From an uncultured Bacteroidota bacterium (GTDB lineage: Bacteria > Bacteroidota > Bacteroidia > Chitinophagales > Chitinophagaceae): a stretch of 64,000 nt of DNA. Below, in pieces: positions 27,877 to 34,848 of the stretch. The position numbers were made by a program, and so were the translations under genes. The notes below the pieces were generated by a model. That model did not search any database, had not been told where the DNA came from, and saw nothing but the letters and a program-made list of their open reading frames with translations. The stretch is from contig CAIVEH010000042.1 in NCBI GenBank assembly GCA_903904855.1, positions 1 to 64,000 on the forward strand. The letters are read 5' to 3'. Position 1 is the first letter of the stretch; each line of letters begins with the position of its first letter.

Positions 27877-30060
27877 TTAGAAACGGGCGCCAAACCCAAC
27901 ATAAATTGTTCTCCCTATAGAAGGAATGATACCAGGACCGGGATATTCAGATGTGCGGAAAGTAAAATACCGAGCATCAGTAAGGTTATTTACCCCGAAT
28001 TTGATGTTATAGTTTTTGATTTTAGCCGTTGCCGACCAGTCCATAACCGTATATGCTGGTATCACACCCACTTCTGCATCGGGGCTATACACTGTATTAT
28101 TGGCATCTGAAAATGATTTGGTAGTATGGCTATACAAAAAGGTTGTTGATAACCGCTTATAGGCATAGGTTATCCCGAACCGGTCGATGATGGCGGGTGC
28201 ATACTCTGACTTGTTGCCTTTATACAACCCATTTATATACCGGGCATCATCGTAGGCAAACGAGTTAAAGAAAGTTACTGTACCAAACCGGGAATGTTTT
28301 GTAAATAATTTCACAACATTCAGCTCGGCATAAGCTTCTACCCCGATATGCCTGGCATTGCCCACATTTGTTTCAAAGTATGTGGTAGCGGGGCCGGAAT
28401 TATTGGTTTCGAATGCTATGTTGTTGTTGCGGGCCATATAGAAACCACTTACATCGAAGGTGAAGTAACTTTTAAAATGCCCCCTGTAGCCCAGGTCGGC
28501 ATTGTAGCCGGTTATATCTTTCAGGTTGGGGTCAATTTTAGCATCAATATTAAGGCCCATCGGGTAGAGAAAAGAATAGGAAATAGGTGTGTATGCCTGT
28601 GTGATATTGGCATAAATATTAGTACTACGCGATGTTTTATACTGAAATGCAATACCCGCCAGCGCTATATTTCTTGGCTTACTTTCATTTACATTGATGT
28701 AGTATGAACCTGTACTATCCAGTACATGCCCGGTGGCTGTCGATTTGATATATTCGAACCGGAATCCGGGCGTTATGGATAGATTCTCCCCGATATGAAA
28801 TGTGTTTTCAATAAATGGCGCTACATTAACTGTAGTAAAATTCAGGTCCTTTTCATACTGGCCGCCGGCATCATAATTGGTGAAATCAGGACCAATGTCT
28901 GTGGAGCCTAAGCCGCCTTCCCTGCGCTTCAGGTTGCCGGCAAAAAAGCGGATTCCGGCAGCGAGTGTATGTTCTTTATTGCCCAAGTCATAGTTGGTGA
29001 GCTTGCGCAGCTCGGTAGTTGAGTTTTTGAAATATTCGTGCTCTACTTCGCGGGGAATATAATTATTGGTTGCAGTTACGATTGTATCCAGTGTTTCGGG
29101 GCCGCCGTCTTCGTTGCGCCATACTATGCTGCGTGAGCTTATGTTTAACGCCGACTTGAGAGTGAACATTGTTTTTTCGGAAATCTTGTATTCAGATGTC
29201 AATGCCAAGACATTCCAGGGAGTAACCAGCCAGTTGCGCGAACGGAACGACTGATCGGGGTTCTTATTGAACTGGGCATCGTCCAGACCACCGGGCATAT
29301 GAAGCAGGTTGCGCAGCAGTGAATATTCAAGCCCGATTTTGAAGTTATCATTGGCCTTGTACTCAACCCTTGCAAAAGCAGCCACCTGCTCCATCTGAGA
29401 ATTCTGCCGCCAGCCATTTGCATATTCCGCTTTGACGAAAGCAAAGTAATTCCATTTTTTCCAGGTCCCCCCTACCGAATTAAAGGTATTCATGAGGCCA
29501 TAGCTGCCACCTGTTTCTTCTGTATTGAATTCAAATGGTTTGTCCTGAGGCGCCTTCTTGACAATGTAATTGACTACACCACCAAACTGCGGGCCAAATT
29601 GCAGTGCAGATGCGCCACGTATCACCTCTATCCGTTCGGTAGCTTCAAGCGGAGTAAGGTAGTAGGATTCGGGGTAGCCGTAAATATCACCGGCTATATT
29701 GTACCCATTCTGGCGCGTATTGGTTTCAATGCTCTGGGTAGGGTTAAGGCCACGGAAACCAATACCATTGGCAGGGAAACCGCTACCCTGTGTTTCTGAG
29801 TAATTGGAGCCCGGCACGCGCCCCATCACCTGGCGGGGATTGTCCTGGGCGGTATTGGCATCCATACTATCGGTGATCAGCACCTCATTTTTCTGGCCCG
29901 AATAGATAATGCCATCATGCACCTCATTCATATGCCCCATGCCGGTAATGGTACGGTAGCCTTTTACGCTTACTTCTTTCAGCGATACAGAATCTTTTTT
30001 CTGGGCTATGGCTGATTGTAAAATGAATATCAGGAATGAAAAAAGTAAAATGTGCTTCAT
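27877..30060 (-). CDS. TonB-dependent receptor, FecA/siderophore class
   Basis: 727 residues: signal peptide 1-19, TonB-box-like KEVSVKGY, a plug to about 170 (ASALQFGPQFGGVVNYIVKKAP) and a barrel ending TIYVGFGARF. The plug contains SIETNTRQNGYNIAGDIYGYPES, a segment shared with Fe(III) dicitrate-type receptors (FecA), so iron-complex uptake is the likely role. There is no sigma-factor or anti-sigma gene beside it and no N-terminal signalling domain, so it is not of the surface-signalling type. The upstream 200 bp hold a run of imperfect ~21-bp repeats (30161-30280) that could be regulatory. Confidence 0.85.
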   Translation of the reverse strand: MKHILLFSFLIFILQSAIAQKKDSVSLKEVSVKGYRTITGMGHMNEVHDGIIYSGQKNEVLITDSMDANTAQDNPRQVMGRVPGSNYSETQGSGFPANGIGFRGLNPTQSIETNTRQNGYNIAGDIYGYPESYYLTPLEATERIEVIRGASALQFGPQFGGVVNYIVKKAPQDKPFEFNTEETGGSYGLMNTFNSVGGTWKKWNYFAFVKAEYANGWRQNSQMEQVAAFARVEYKANDNFKIGLEYSLLRNLLHMPGGLDDAQFNKNPDQSFRSRNWLVTPWNVLALTSEYKISEKTMFTLKSALNISSRSIVWRNEDGGPETLDTIVTATNNYIPREVEHEYFKNSTTELRKLTNYDLGNKEHTLAAGIRFFAGNLKRREGGLGSTDIGPDFTNYDAGGQYEKDLNFTTVNVAPFIENTFHIGENLSITPGFRFEYIKSTATGHVLDSTGSYYINVNESKPRNIALAGIAFQYKTSRSTNIYANITQAYTPISYSFLYPMGLNIDAKIDPNLKDITGYNADLGYRGHFKSYFTFDVSGFYMARNNNIAFETNNSGPATTYFETNVGNARHIGVEAYAELNVVKLFTKHSRFGTVTFFNSFAYDDARYINGLYKGNKSEYAPAIIDRFGITYAYKRLSTTFLYSHTTKSFSDANNTVYSPDAEVGVIPAYTVMDWSATAKIKNYNIKFGVNNLTDARYFTFRTSEYPGPGIIPSIGRTIYVGFGARF

Positions 30061-30160
30061 AATCCGGTTTTGAACTGCAAAGAAACCAACCTGCGGGGCG
30101 AATCACTTTCAGAAACGGGAAGAAGTATTTATATAAAGGGGAAAAAGAGTTTTTTTCAGC

Positions 30161-30280
30161 ATAAAAATTGCGTGTTTTATTCAAAAAGTTGCGTCTTTTC
30201 GTCAAAAAAATTGCGTGATTGTTGCGTGTTTCGTTCAAAAAATTGCGTCTTTTCATCGAAAATTGCGTCTTTTTGCAGAT
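30161..30280. repeat. imperfect ~21-bp tandem repeats upstream of the FecA-like gene
   Basis: About six units centred on AAAATTGCGTGTTTTATTC / AAAAGTTGCGTCTTTTCGTC, ending CGAAAATTGCGTCTTTTTGC. Each has the core TTGCGT after a run of A. They lie 100-220 bp before the receptor start at 30060. Spacing varies from 15 to 22 bp. Could be slipped repeats or an array of binding sites; no regulator is identified. Confidence 0.6.
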
Positions 30281-30845
30281 TTATTTTGCGCAACTTATTG
30301 AAATTCAGTGTTTTAATTTTTTTACTGCAAATTTCACCACGTTTTAATCATTACTATACTGCTCGAGATTTAAAATTGTGCACTGATATTTTCACGCGGA
30401 GGCGCAAAGCCGCAAACTAATCAATACCCGATTTGCAACAGATAACATGGAATTTGGATGGGTTAATAGTTAATTATTTAATTATATTTGATTAAATTCT
30501 GGACAAATGTACGATAAACAATTGATTTTTCCTAATTTTTTAGCATATTTATTTTTTTTGTTGCTGAGGAGTGGATAATATATGTGTTACATACGCACTG
30601 ATGGGGCATTCCTGTGTAAACGGGAACAAGAGGACAACCCGATTTATATTCGGTAGGTTCGCGGTTCGAATCCCTCTCTCCGCTGATAAAATGAAACCTG
30701 CGTTTGGCGTGAGTTTTGTCGTCCGAATAGTCCCTTTAGGTTCATTTTTTGCGCACAATATAAAAATATTATCCAGATAAAAAACCGTATTTTCCACGTT
30801 TTTTATTGATTGTCACTGATATATTTTTGTAAAAAATAAATTTAT
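30281..30845. other. intergenic stretch at the edge of the accessory region
   Basis: Contains a fragment at 30391-30417 (TTCACGCGGAGGCGCAAAGC) related to the core of the MITE-like repeat, the tRNA-like remnant at 30655-30683, and the diverged copy (30679-30733) of the terminator block found at 32493-32545. No gene is visible, and the region is AT-rich. Confidence 0.6.
30655..30683 (+). pseudogene. tRNA-Ser-like 3' end remnant (candidate att site)
   Basis: GGTTCGCGGTTCGAATCCCT followed by CTCTCCGCT looks like the T arm and acceptor 3' half of a class II tRNA such as tRNA-Ser, with the TTCGAAT loop intact. The 5' half is absent: upstream DNA does not fold into acceptor, D and anticodon arms. 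A remnant of a tRNA 3' end is what integrases leave as an attachment site. Related degenerate ends occur at 32474-32495 and 34645-34670. Confidence 0.5.
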
Positions 30846-31556
30846 ATGACTCAAAAATGTATGCTTTTTACTGTTCTTATTTTTATGTTTGCTTTAACTG
30901 GAAATGCTCAACCTACGTTAAAGGTCACTGGTGGGTCGGGTATCACAAAAGGTAATATCGATGGAGATGTATTAGCTGAAGTAATTCAACAAAAGCAAGA
31001 GGAAGTATTTTCCCGCCTATTTCAAAACATTGTAGTTGACTATTTTAATGATGGCGACCCTGAGAATGGGCTTTATAATTTCCCAGTATATTATGGTATT
31101 CATAATATTGTCAGTGATCTCACTATAGGGAAAAGTAAAACAACTGTGTCCAAAGCTGTTATTAATTCTATGACTGAGGTTGCTTTTATTTATGGTTTTG
31201 TGAAGTACTATCAGCAGCAGGTATCTGTAGCTGCAGCTGAAGACAAAAAAATTGAGAATGCACAGTATGTAATAAATGTTACGGATAAAGGCCGTGTAAA
31301 AACAGACCAGAACAATTTGTTATTGCTAAACTATTATCTAGAGGCGGCATTTGATGTCTTAGCAAAAGATGATCAAGTTCAGGAAAAATTCACATTCACT
31401 CATCCAATTTCATCAACAGAAATAAGTACATGGTATCAATATATGGGAATGTTAAATACCGATCGAAAAAATTCGAAGTTCACGGATGTCGATGGTAAAG
31501 ACAATACTTTAACAGGTCTGCGTGAAATATGGCAAAAAAGCTTCCCGACTTTATAA
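30846..31556 (+). CDS. exported protein, N-terminal half of a two-frame gene
   Basis: 236 residues with a signal peptide (1-21, cut after GNAQ) and no domain I recognise. The rest is helical and polar (VIQQKQEEVFSRLFQNIVVD, EVAFIYGFVKYYQQQVSVAAAEDKK). The end, IWQKSFPTL, runs out 28 bases after the next gene begins. At 31530-31540 the sequence ATGGCAAAAAAGC holds six A: a -1 slip there would join this frame to the following one, giving a 513-residue exported protein. The downstream frame has no signal peptide but an outer-membrane-like C-terminal part, which favours the two being one protein, split by mutation, by sequencing error or by frameshifting. Confidence 0.6.
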   Translation: MTQKCMLFTVLIFMFALTGNAQPTLKVTGGSGITKGNIDGDVLAEVIQQKQEEVFSRLFQNIVVDYFNDGDPENGLYNFPVYYGIHNIVSDLTIGKSKTTVSKAVINSMTEVAFIYGFVKYYQQQVSVAAAEDKKIENAQYVINVTDKGRVKTDQNNLLLLNYYLEAAFDVLAKDDQVQEKFTFTHPISSTEISTWYQYMGMLNTDRKNSKFTDVDGKDNTLTGLREIWQKSFPTL

Positions 31557-32386
31557 AATTTATTAATAACAAGAACTTTACCGACAACCTACACAAATTG
31601 TGCTCTATATCTAAAACTCCTCTTGGACTTGAGAAAATTAGCGAGGAGCAAATTACAGTTGTAAAGCTATTTCTAAATGAGTTCGCTTACAAGGTAGATT
31701 ATTTGTTTGACCGTAATGTACCGAAGCAATTATTAAACTTATTGGTTGAAAATACCCATTTCGGAACTGATGAGGCAGGAAAAACGACCGAGGTTTACGT
31801 AGATGTAGAGTCATTGATACTATCTTTGGATAAGGAATTTGTAAGCAAACAAAAAAGTAACCCTATTGCTACGAAGCTATTTTTTCTAAATCCGCGCCCG
31901 TTCATAACAATTGGCACCTCTGTAGCTAGTTTCCTTAACGATAAAAATAAATTAGATGCCTCGAAAGATGGCGCTCCGCAGTCGATTAAGAACGTAACCT
32001 TTGCAACTGAAAAAATAGGTTTCAGGGTAACCCTATATGACAAAGGCTATACTTCTTCATTTGCGCCAGGGGAAACATATAAGTGGCACGGGCGGAATTA
32101 CACTTGGAATGCGCCGCAGAAAAAGCCAGTTGTGAACAGCATGTATTACAATGTTTATGCCTGCGGACTATTGTATAATGTGCTTGATGTAAAGACAAAC
32201 AAGAATTTTAATTATGGGTTTGTAGGCAGCAATATCGGATTAAGATTTTTTAATGGTCTAGAGATGTCGGCGGGTGTTGCGTGTATTTGGGATGGGGGGC
32301 TTGATGAAAAGAATATTTTCGCAAAATTTGACTTTGATGTGCCGATCGTTGATTATCTAATGGCGCTTCGAAAGAAAAAGAAATAA
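31529..32386 (+). CDS. C-terminal half of the two-frame protein (beta-barrel-like)
   Basis: 285 residues, starting at an ATG that lies inside the preceding gene, directly before the A6 run. No signal peptide. Residues 105-275 show alternating aromatic beta strands: LFFLNPRPFITIGTSVASFL, IGFRVTLYDKGYTSSFAPG, MYYNVYACGLLYNVL, FNYGFVGSNIGLRFFNGLEMSAGVACIWDGG. This is the look of a small outer-membrane barrel. An outer membrane protein without an export signal makes little sense alone, hence the proposed fusion to the upstream frame. A terminator follows at 32507. Family unknown. Confidence 0.6.
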   Translation: MAKKLPDFIKFINNKNFTDNLHKLCSISKTPLGLEKISEEQITVVKLFLNEFAYKVDYLFDRNVPKQLLNLLVENTHFGTDEAGKTTEVYVDVESLILSLDKEFVSKQKSNPIATKLFFLNPRPFITIGTSVASFLNDKNKLDASKDGAPQSIKNVTFATEKIGFRVTLYDKGYTSSFAPGETYKWHGRNYTWNAPQKKPVVNSMYYNVYACGLLYNVLDVKTNKNFNYGFVGSNIGLRFFNGLEMSAGVACIWDGGLDEKNIFAKFDFDVPIVDYLMALRKKKK

Positions 32387-32473
32387 ATATCATAGAGGGC
32401 AAATAGAAGAAGTAGTAGTTGTGGTAGGTCATAAAATTTCTCAATCGCATTCAAATACTCAACAAGAAAGTGA

Positions 32474-32545
32474 GAAAGTTGTCCCTTACAGCCCGCTGAA
32501 AATTGAAACCCGCGCTTGGCGCGGGTTTTGTTGTTCGAAAAGTCC
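32474..32545. repeat. second tRNA-end/terminator repeat block
   Basis: GAAAGTTGTCCCTTACAGCC runs into CCGCTGAAAATTGAAACCCG and the terminator. From 32493 to 32545 it aligns with 30679-30733 (CCGCTGA, TGAAACC, CGC/TTGGCG, GTTTTGT, CGAA-AGTCCC) with roughly 20% mismatch. The start GAAAGTTGTCCCT also recurs at 34650. The pair brackets the two-frame gene. Confidence 0.55.
32507..32536 (+). terminator. rho-independent terminator within the tRNA-like repeat block
   Basis: Perfect 9-bp stem AACCCGCGC / GCGCGGGTT (32507-32515, 32519-32527) then TTGTTGTTC. It closes the two-frame gene unit. The surrounding block 32493-32545 is a diverged copy of 30679-30733, where the stem is broken. Confidence 0.75.
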
Positions 32546-32643
32546 CGTTGATAAAGCCATTTATTGAGACAGACCAGTGGAATCTTGAAGGAAAGTTGGT
32601 TCATCATCAATCCCACAGGTAATTATCTGTATATTGCTTTCCT

Positions 32644-33555
32644 ATGGCTAAAAATCAGCATTATGTACCTCGCTTCTATTTAAGACACTTTTTAAATGAT
32701 AAAGAGAAGTTATGGGCATTTCAGAAAGACAGTAAAAAAATATTTCTTACTAACGAGTTTAGTATTGCGAATGAGAATTTTTTCTATGATTTACCAGAAT
32801 TTGATGCAGTATTGGAAATGGCTCAACCGGTTTAGAAGTATCTTAGTGAAACAGAAGGAGTCCTTGCCCCAGCGTTAGAGTATATTCTTAAAGCAATTGA
32901 CATGGGAGAAATAGTTAAGATTGACGTGGTTATGCGTGATTTGCTATGTGATTTCCTCATGCTTCAAATTATTAGAACCAAGGAAAATAGAGAGGACATG
33001 CGGCAAAGTGCGACCCAGTTTAAAAATTTTCTAATGCAAAGTGGATTGTTTACCGATCAAATGGCAGAAGTACTTAGCCTAGATACCGAGAACAGCATTA
33101 AGAAAAGCCATTTGGAGTTAATCTTATTTGATACTGAATTTAAGATTCGCCTAATTGATATACTTAATAGACATATTTGGATGATTTTTAAGAATACGAC
33201 CACCATGCCTTTTTACACGTCCGATCATCCGGTAGTGAAGTATCCCCACCGTATACGCGAGGAACGCTCAGATACAGGGTATAAATCAGAAGGCATAGAA
33301 ATCGCAATCCCGTTATCAACTACCCACCTTTTGGTTCTTGTAGAAAGAACTCTGTTTAAGCACTACGAACAATACGAAAATGAAGTGCTAGAACTGAATG
33401 ATATGAGGCATGTCACCTTCTATAATTCCTTACAAGTGTTGCAGTCCTACCGCACTTTACTTTGTTGCGAAAATCGGTTTGATTTAGCTACAGAAATGGT
33501 AGATACAAATCCTCATTTGAGGAAATTAGATCGTGAGCGCTTAGGCCCAGCATAA
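32644..33555 (+). pseudogene. DUF4238 protein gene interrupted by an in-frame TAG
   Basis: The first 63 codons (MAKNQHYVPRFYLRHF...) match the start of DUF4238 proteins, whose signature is KNQHYVPxFYLRxF. A TAG at 32833-32835 stops the frame after AQPV, but the same frame then stays open without another stop to 33555 and encodes KYLSETEGVLAPALEYIL and a further 220 residues. The later part has TMPFYTSDHPVVKYPH and EIAIPLSTTHLLVLVE, also family-like. So it is one 303-residue gene with a single nonsense codon: disabled, or read through. A fresh start at 32902 could make a 217-residue C-terminal piece. DUF4238 proteins often sit in defence or mobile regions; function unknown. Confidence 0.8.
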
Positions 33556-33651
33556 GTCAATTTCATTAATTCTTCTGAAACCTTTTCAATTTAAAGAGGC
33601 TGGTAAAAAGCACCTTAGCGCATTTTCGCTTATGTTAATCCAATTAAAAAA

Positions 33652-33966
33652 CTAAAGCGTGAAGTTATTTAAGATACTTACAATATCTTTTGCTTTAAAG
33701 CTGCTCTCGTATACAATTTCATTTGTTCTTGAAATAATTGCTCTATTAACTTTGGGAATTAATGACAGATTTTCTTTCTCTATTGGGTAAGGATCTGTAT
33801 ATGTATTATAAATGGGATAAGCGACAAGAAGATAATACCCATCTTCTGGATTGTTCAATTTTAGTTTGTCAAAAACATAAAATCCGCGGCTAGCTAACGC
33901 TTCAAAATCTCGAAAATAAACATCAAGGTTTTGGTTTGTAAGGCCTTTGATTTGAGATATTTTCAT
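33652..33966 (-). CDS. possible immunity protein, C-terminal part
   Basis: 104 residues starting MKISQIKGLTNQNL, with FYVFDKLKLNNPEDGYYLLVAYPIYN and an end SSFKAKDIVSILNNFTL. It is small and shares 44 bp with the next gene upstream in another frame. The two together read like one protein of about 165 residues split by a frame change near 33950. Position right after a deaminase-like toxin candidate makes an immunity role plausible but unproved. Confidence 0.5.
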   Translation of the reverse strand: MKISQIKGLTNQNLDVYFRDFEALASRGFYVFDKLKLNNPEDGYYLLVAYPIYNTYTDPYPIEKENLSLIPKVNRAIISRTNEIVYESSFKAKDIVSILNNFTL

Positions 33967-34156
33967 TACGTACCACTTTATATCTTACAGGAAGATCAAA
34001 GGCAATTTGATGAAATAATTCATTGTTTTTGTCATTTTCAGCAATTGTCGTGGGTAAAATCCCCCCGCCAGACGCAAAAACAATTAACCTATTGTAGAAA
34101 TCGACGAAGTACCAATTAATGTCAAGTGAATATTGATCTAAAATATCATACGCCAT
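33923..34156 (-). CDS. possible immunity protein, N-terminal part
   Basis: 77 residues from the ATG at 34156. That ATG shares its A with the TAA stop of the upstream gene (TAATG), a classic translational coupling. It reads MAYDILDQYSLDINWYFVDF, then ASGGGILPTTIAEND and FDLPVRYKVVRNENIS. It ends out of frame inside the following gene. No family recognised. Tight coupling to a toxin-like gene fits an immunity protein. Confidence 0.5.
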   Translation of the reverse strand: MAYDILDQYSLDINWYFVDFYNRLIVFASGGGILPTTIAENDKNNELFHQIAFDLPVRYKVVRNENISNQRPYKPKP

Positions 34157-34527
34157 TATCCAAAAACAGTTTGACAATTTAGACAACGACTAATTACTTG
34201 ATTCGTTCTGGGCCTTATTGCGTCAGTAAATTGAATATTTTTAAGAGGAGCAATACGACGTTGTAAAATTTGATTAGACGCTCTTACTTCACAACAACAG
34301 CCAACATAGTTATCTTTTCCCTTGGTACCAATGGGAGCAATTTTCAACAATGCATCTTCAAGGCTATTTGAAAGTGGTGTTGGAGCACGTCCACTACAAT
34401 CTACTTTTTTCATGCCTGCATATTCTGCGCCAATAATAGTAGCTGGCAACTTATTTGTGCGTCCATGTGCAGCAATTAAATCGCGAGTATACACAACAAC
34501 CTTTCTTCTTAAGTGTTCACTAGCCAT
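34156..34527 (-). CDS. YwqJ-like deaminase-fold protein, candidate toxin
   Basis: 123 residues without signal peptide. The C-terminal half holds the zinc-site layout of YwqJ-type deaminases: GCCCEVRASNQIL (a C-x-E motif with Glu80), then IQFTDAIRPRTNQ and RCLNCQTVF (Cys115-x-x-Cys118). YwqJ domains are found at the C termini of polymorphic and contact-dependent toxins. Here the domain is nearly stand-alone, and the next genes are translationally coupled. Nucleic-acid deamination is the expected activity of the fold but not shown. The usual PC before the CxxC is RC here. Resembles an orphan toxin/immunity cassette. Confidence 0.55.
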   Translation of the reverse strand: MASEHLRRKVVVYTRDLIAAHGRTNKLPATIIGAEYAGMKKVDCSGRAPTPLSNSLEDALLKIAPIGTKGKDNYVGCCCEVRASNQILQRRIAPLKNIQFTDAIRPRTNQVISRCLNCQTVFG

Positions 34528-34676
34528 GGGATTCGTTTTTCTTTCAACAAATTTAATGAAATCGTTACATATACCTTTAATAATTTTGAGTATTTCATAA
34601 TTAAGGATTGAACATCATTATAGCCATCAAATCCTCCATAAAAAAGTTCGAAAGTTGTCCCTCTCTCTCCATAGAG

Positions 34677-34712
34677 AAAGCCCTTAGATGAAAATCTGGA
34701 GGCTTTCGTTTT
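34677..34712 (+). terminator. hairpin resembling a terminator
   Basis: AAAGCCC / TTAGAT / GAAA / ATCTGG / AGGCTTT folds into an imperfect stem followed by CGTTTT. It sits directly after the third tRNA-like remnant, as a terminator would follow a tRNA. Confidence 0.5.
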
Positions 34713-34792
34713 AGCTGGTTCCCCGACTTTTCAACCTGATCTATAAATTTACCTGTAAGACTGATTTTTAATCAGCAATAAACTTGTCTTCT

Positions 34793-34826
34793 TATCAAAA
34801 AAAAAGTGCGAACCTGCCGCACTTTT
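34793..34826 (-). terminator. rho-independent terminator
   Basis: On the minus strand: AAAAGTGCG, loop GCAGGTT, CGCACTTTT and a long T tract. It closes the DUF5723 gene that stops at 34849. Confidence 0.9.
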
Positions 34827-34848
34827 AAAAATTATGTTTATTCCTGTA

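Larger units (their letters stand above)
34528..34848. other. intergenic region with third tRNA-like remnant
   Basis: Holds AAGTTCGAAAGTTGTCCCTC followed by TCTCTCC at 34644-34670, which recalls the tRNA-Ser end TTCGAATCCCTCTCTCC with a short insertion. A hairpin at 34677-34712 (AAAGCC...GGCTTT, then CGTTTT) and the terminator at 34793-34826 follow. No gene is seen. Confidence 0.5.

Noticed and set aside
30161-30280. Regular short repeats that might be CRISPR
   Set aside because: Units are 15-22 bp with no distinct constant-length spacers and no cas genes are near.
30590-30683. A complete tRNA-Ser gene
   Set aside because: The upstream sequence cannot form the acceptor, D and anticodon stems, and the T stem has mismatches.
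30846-34527. Integrase or transposase in the accessory region
   Set aside because: None of the six frames shows one of useful length.
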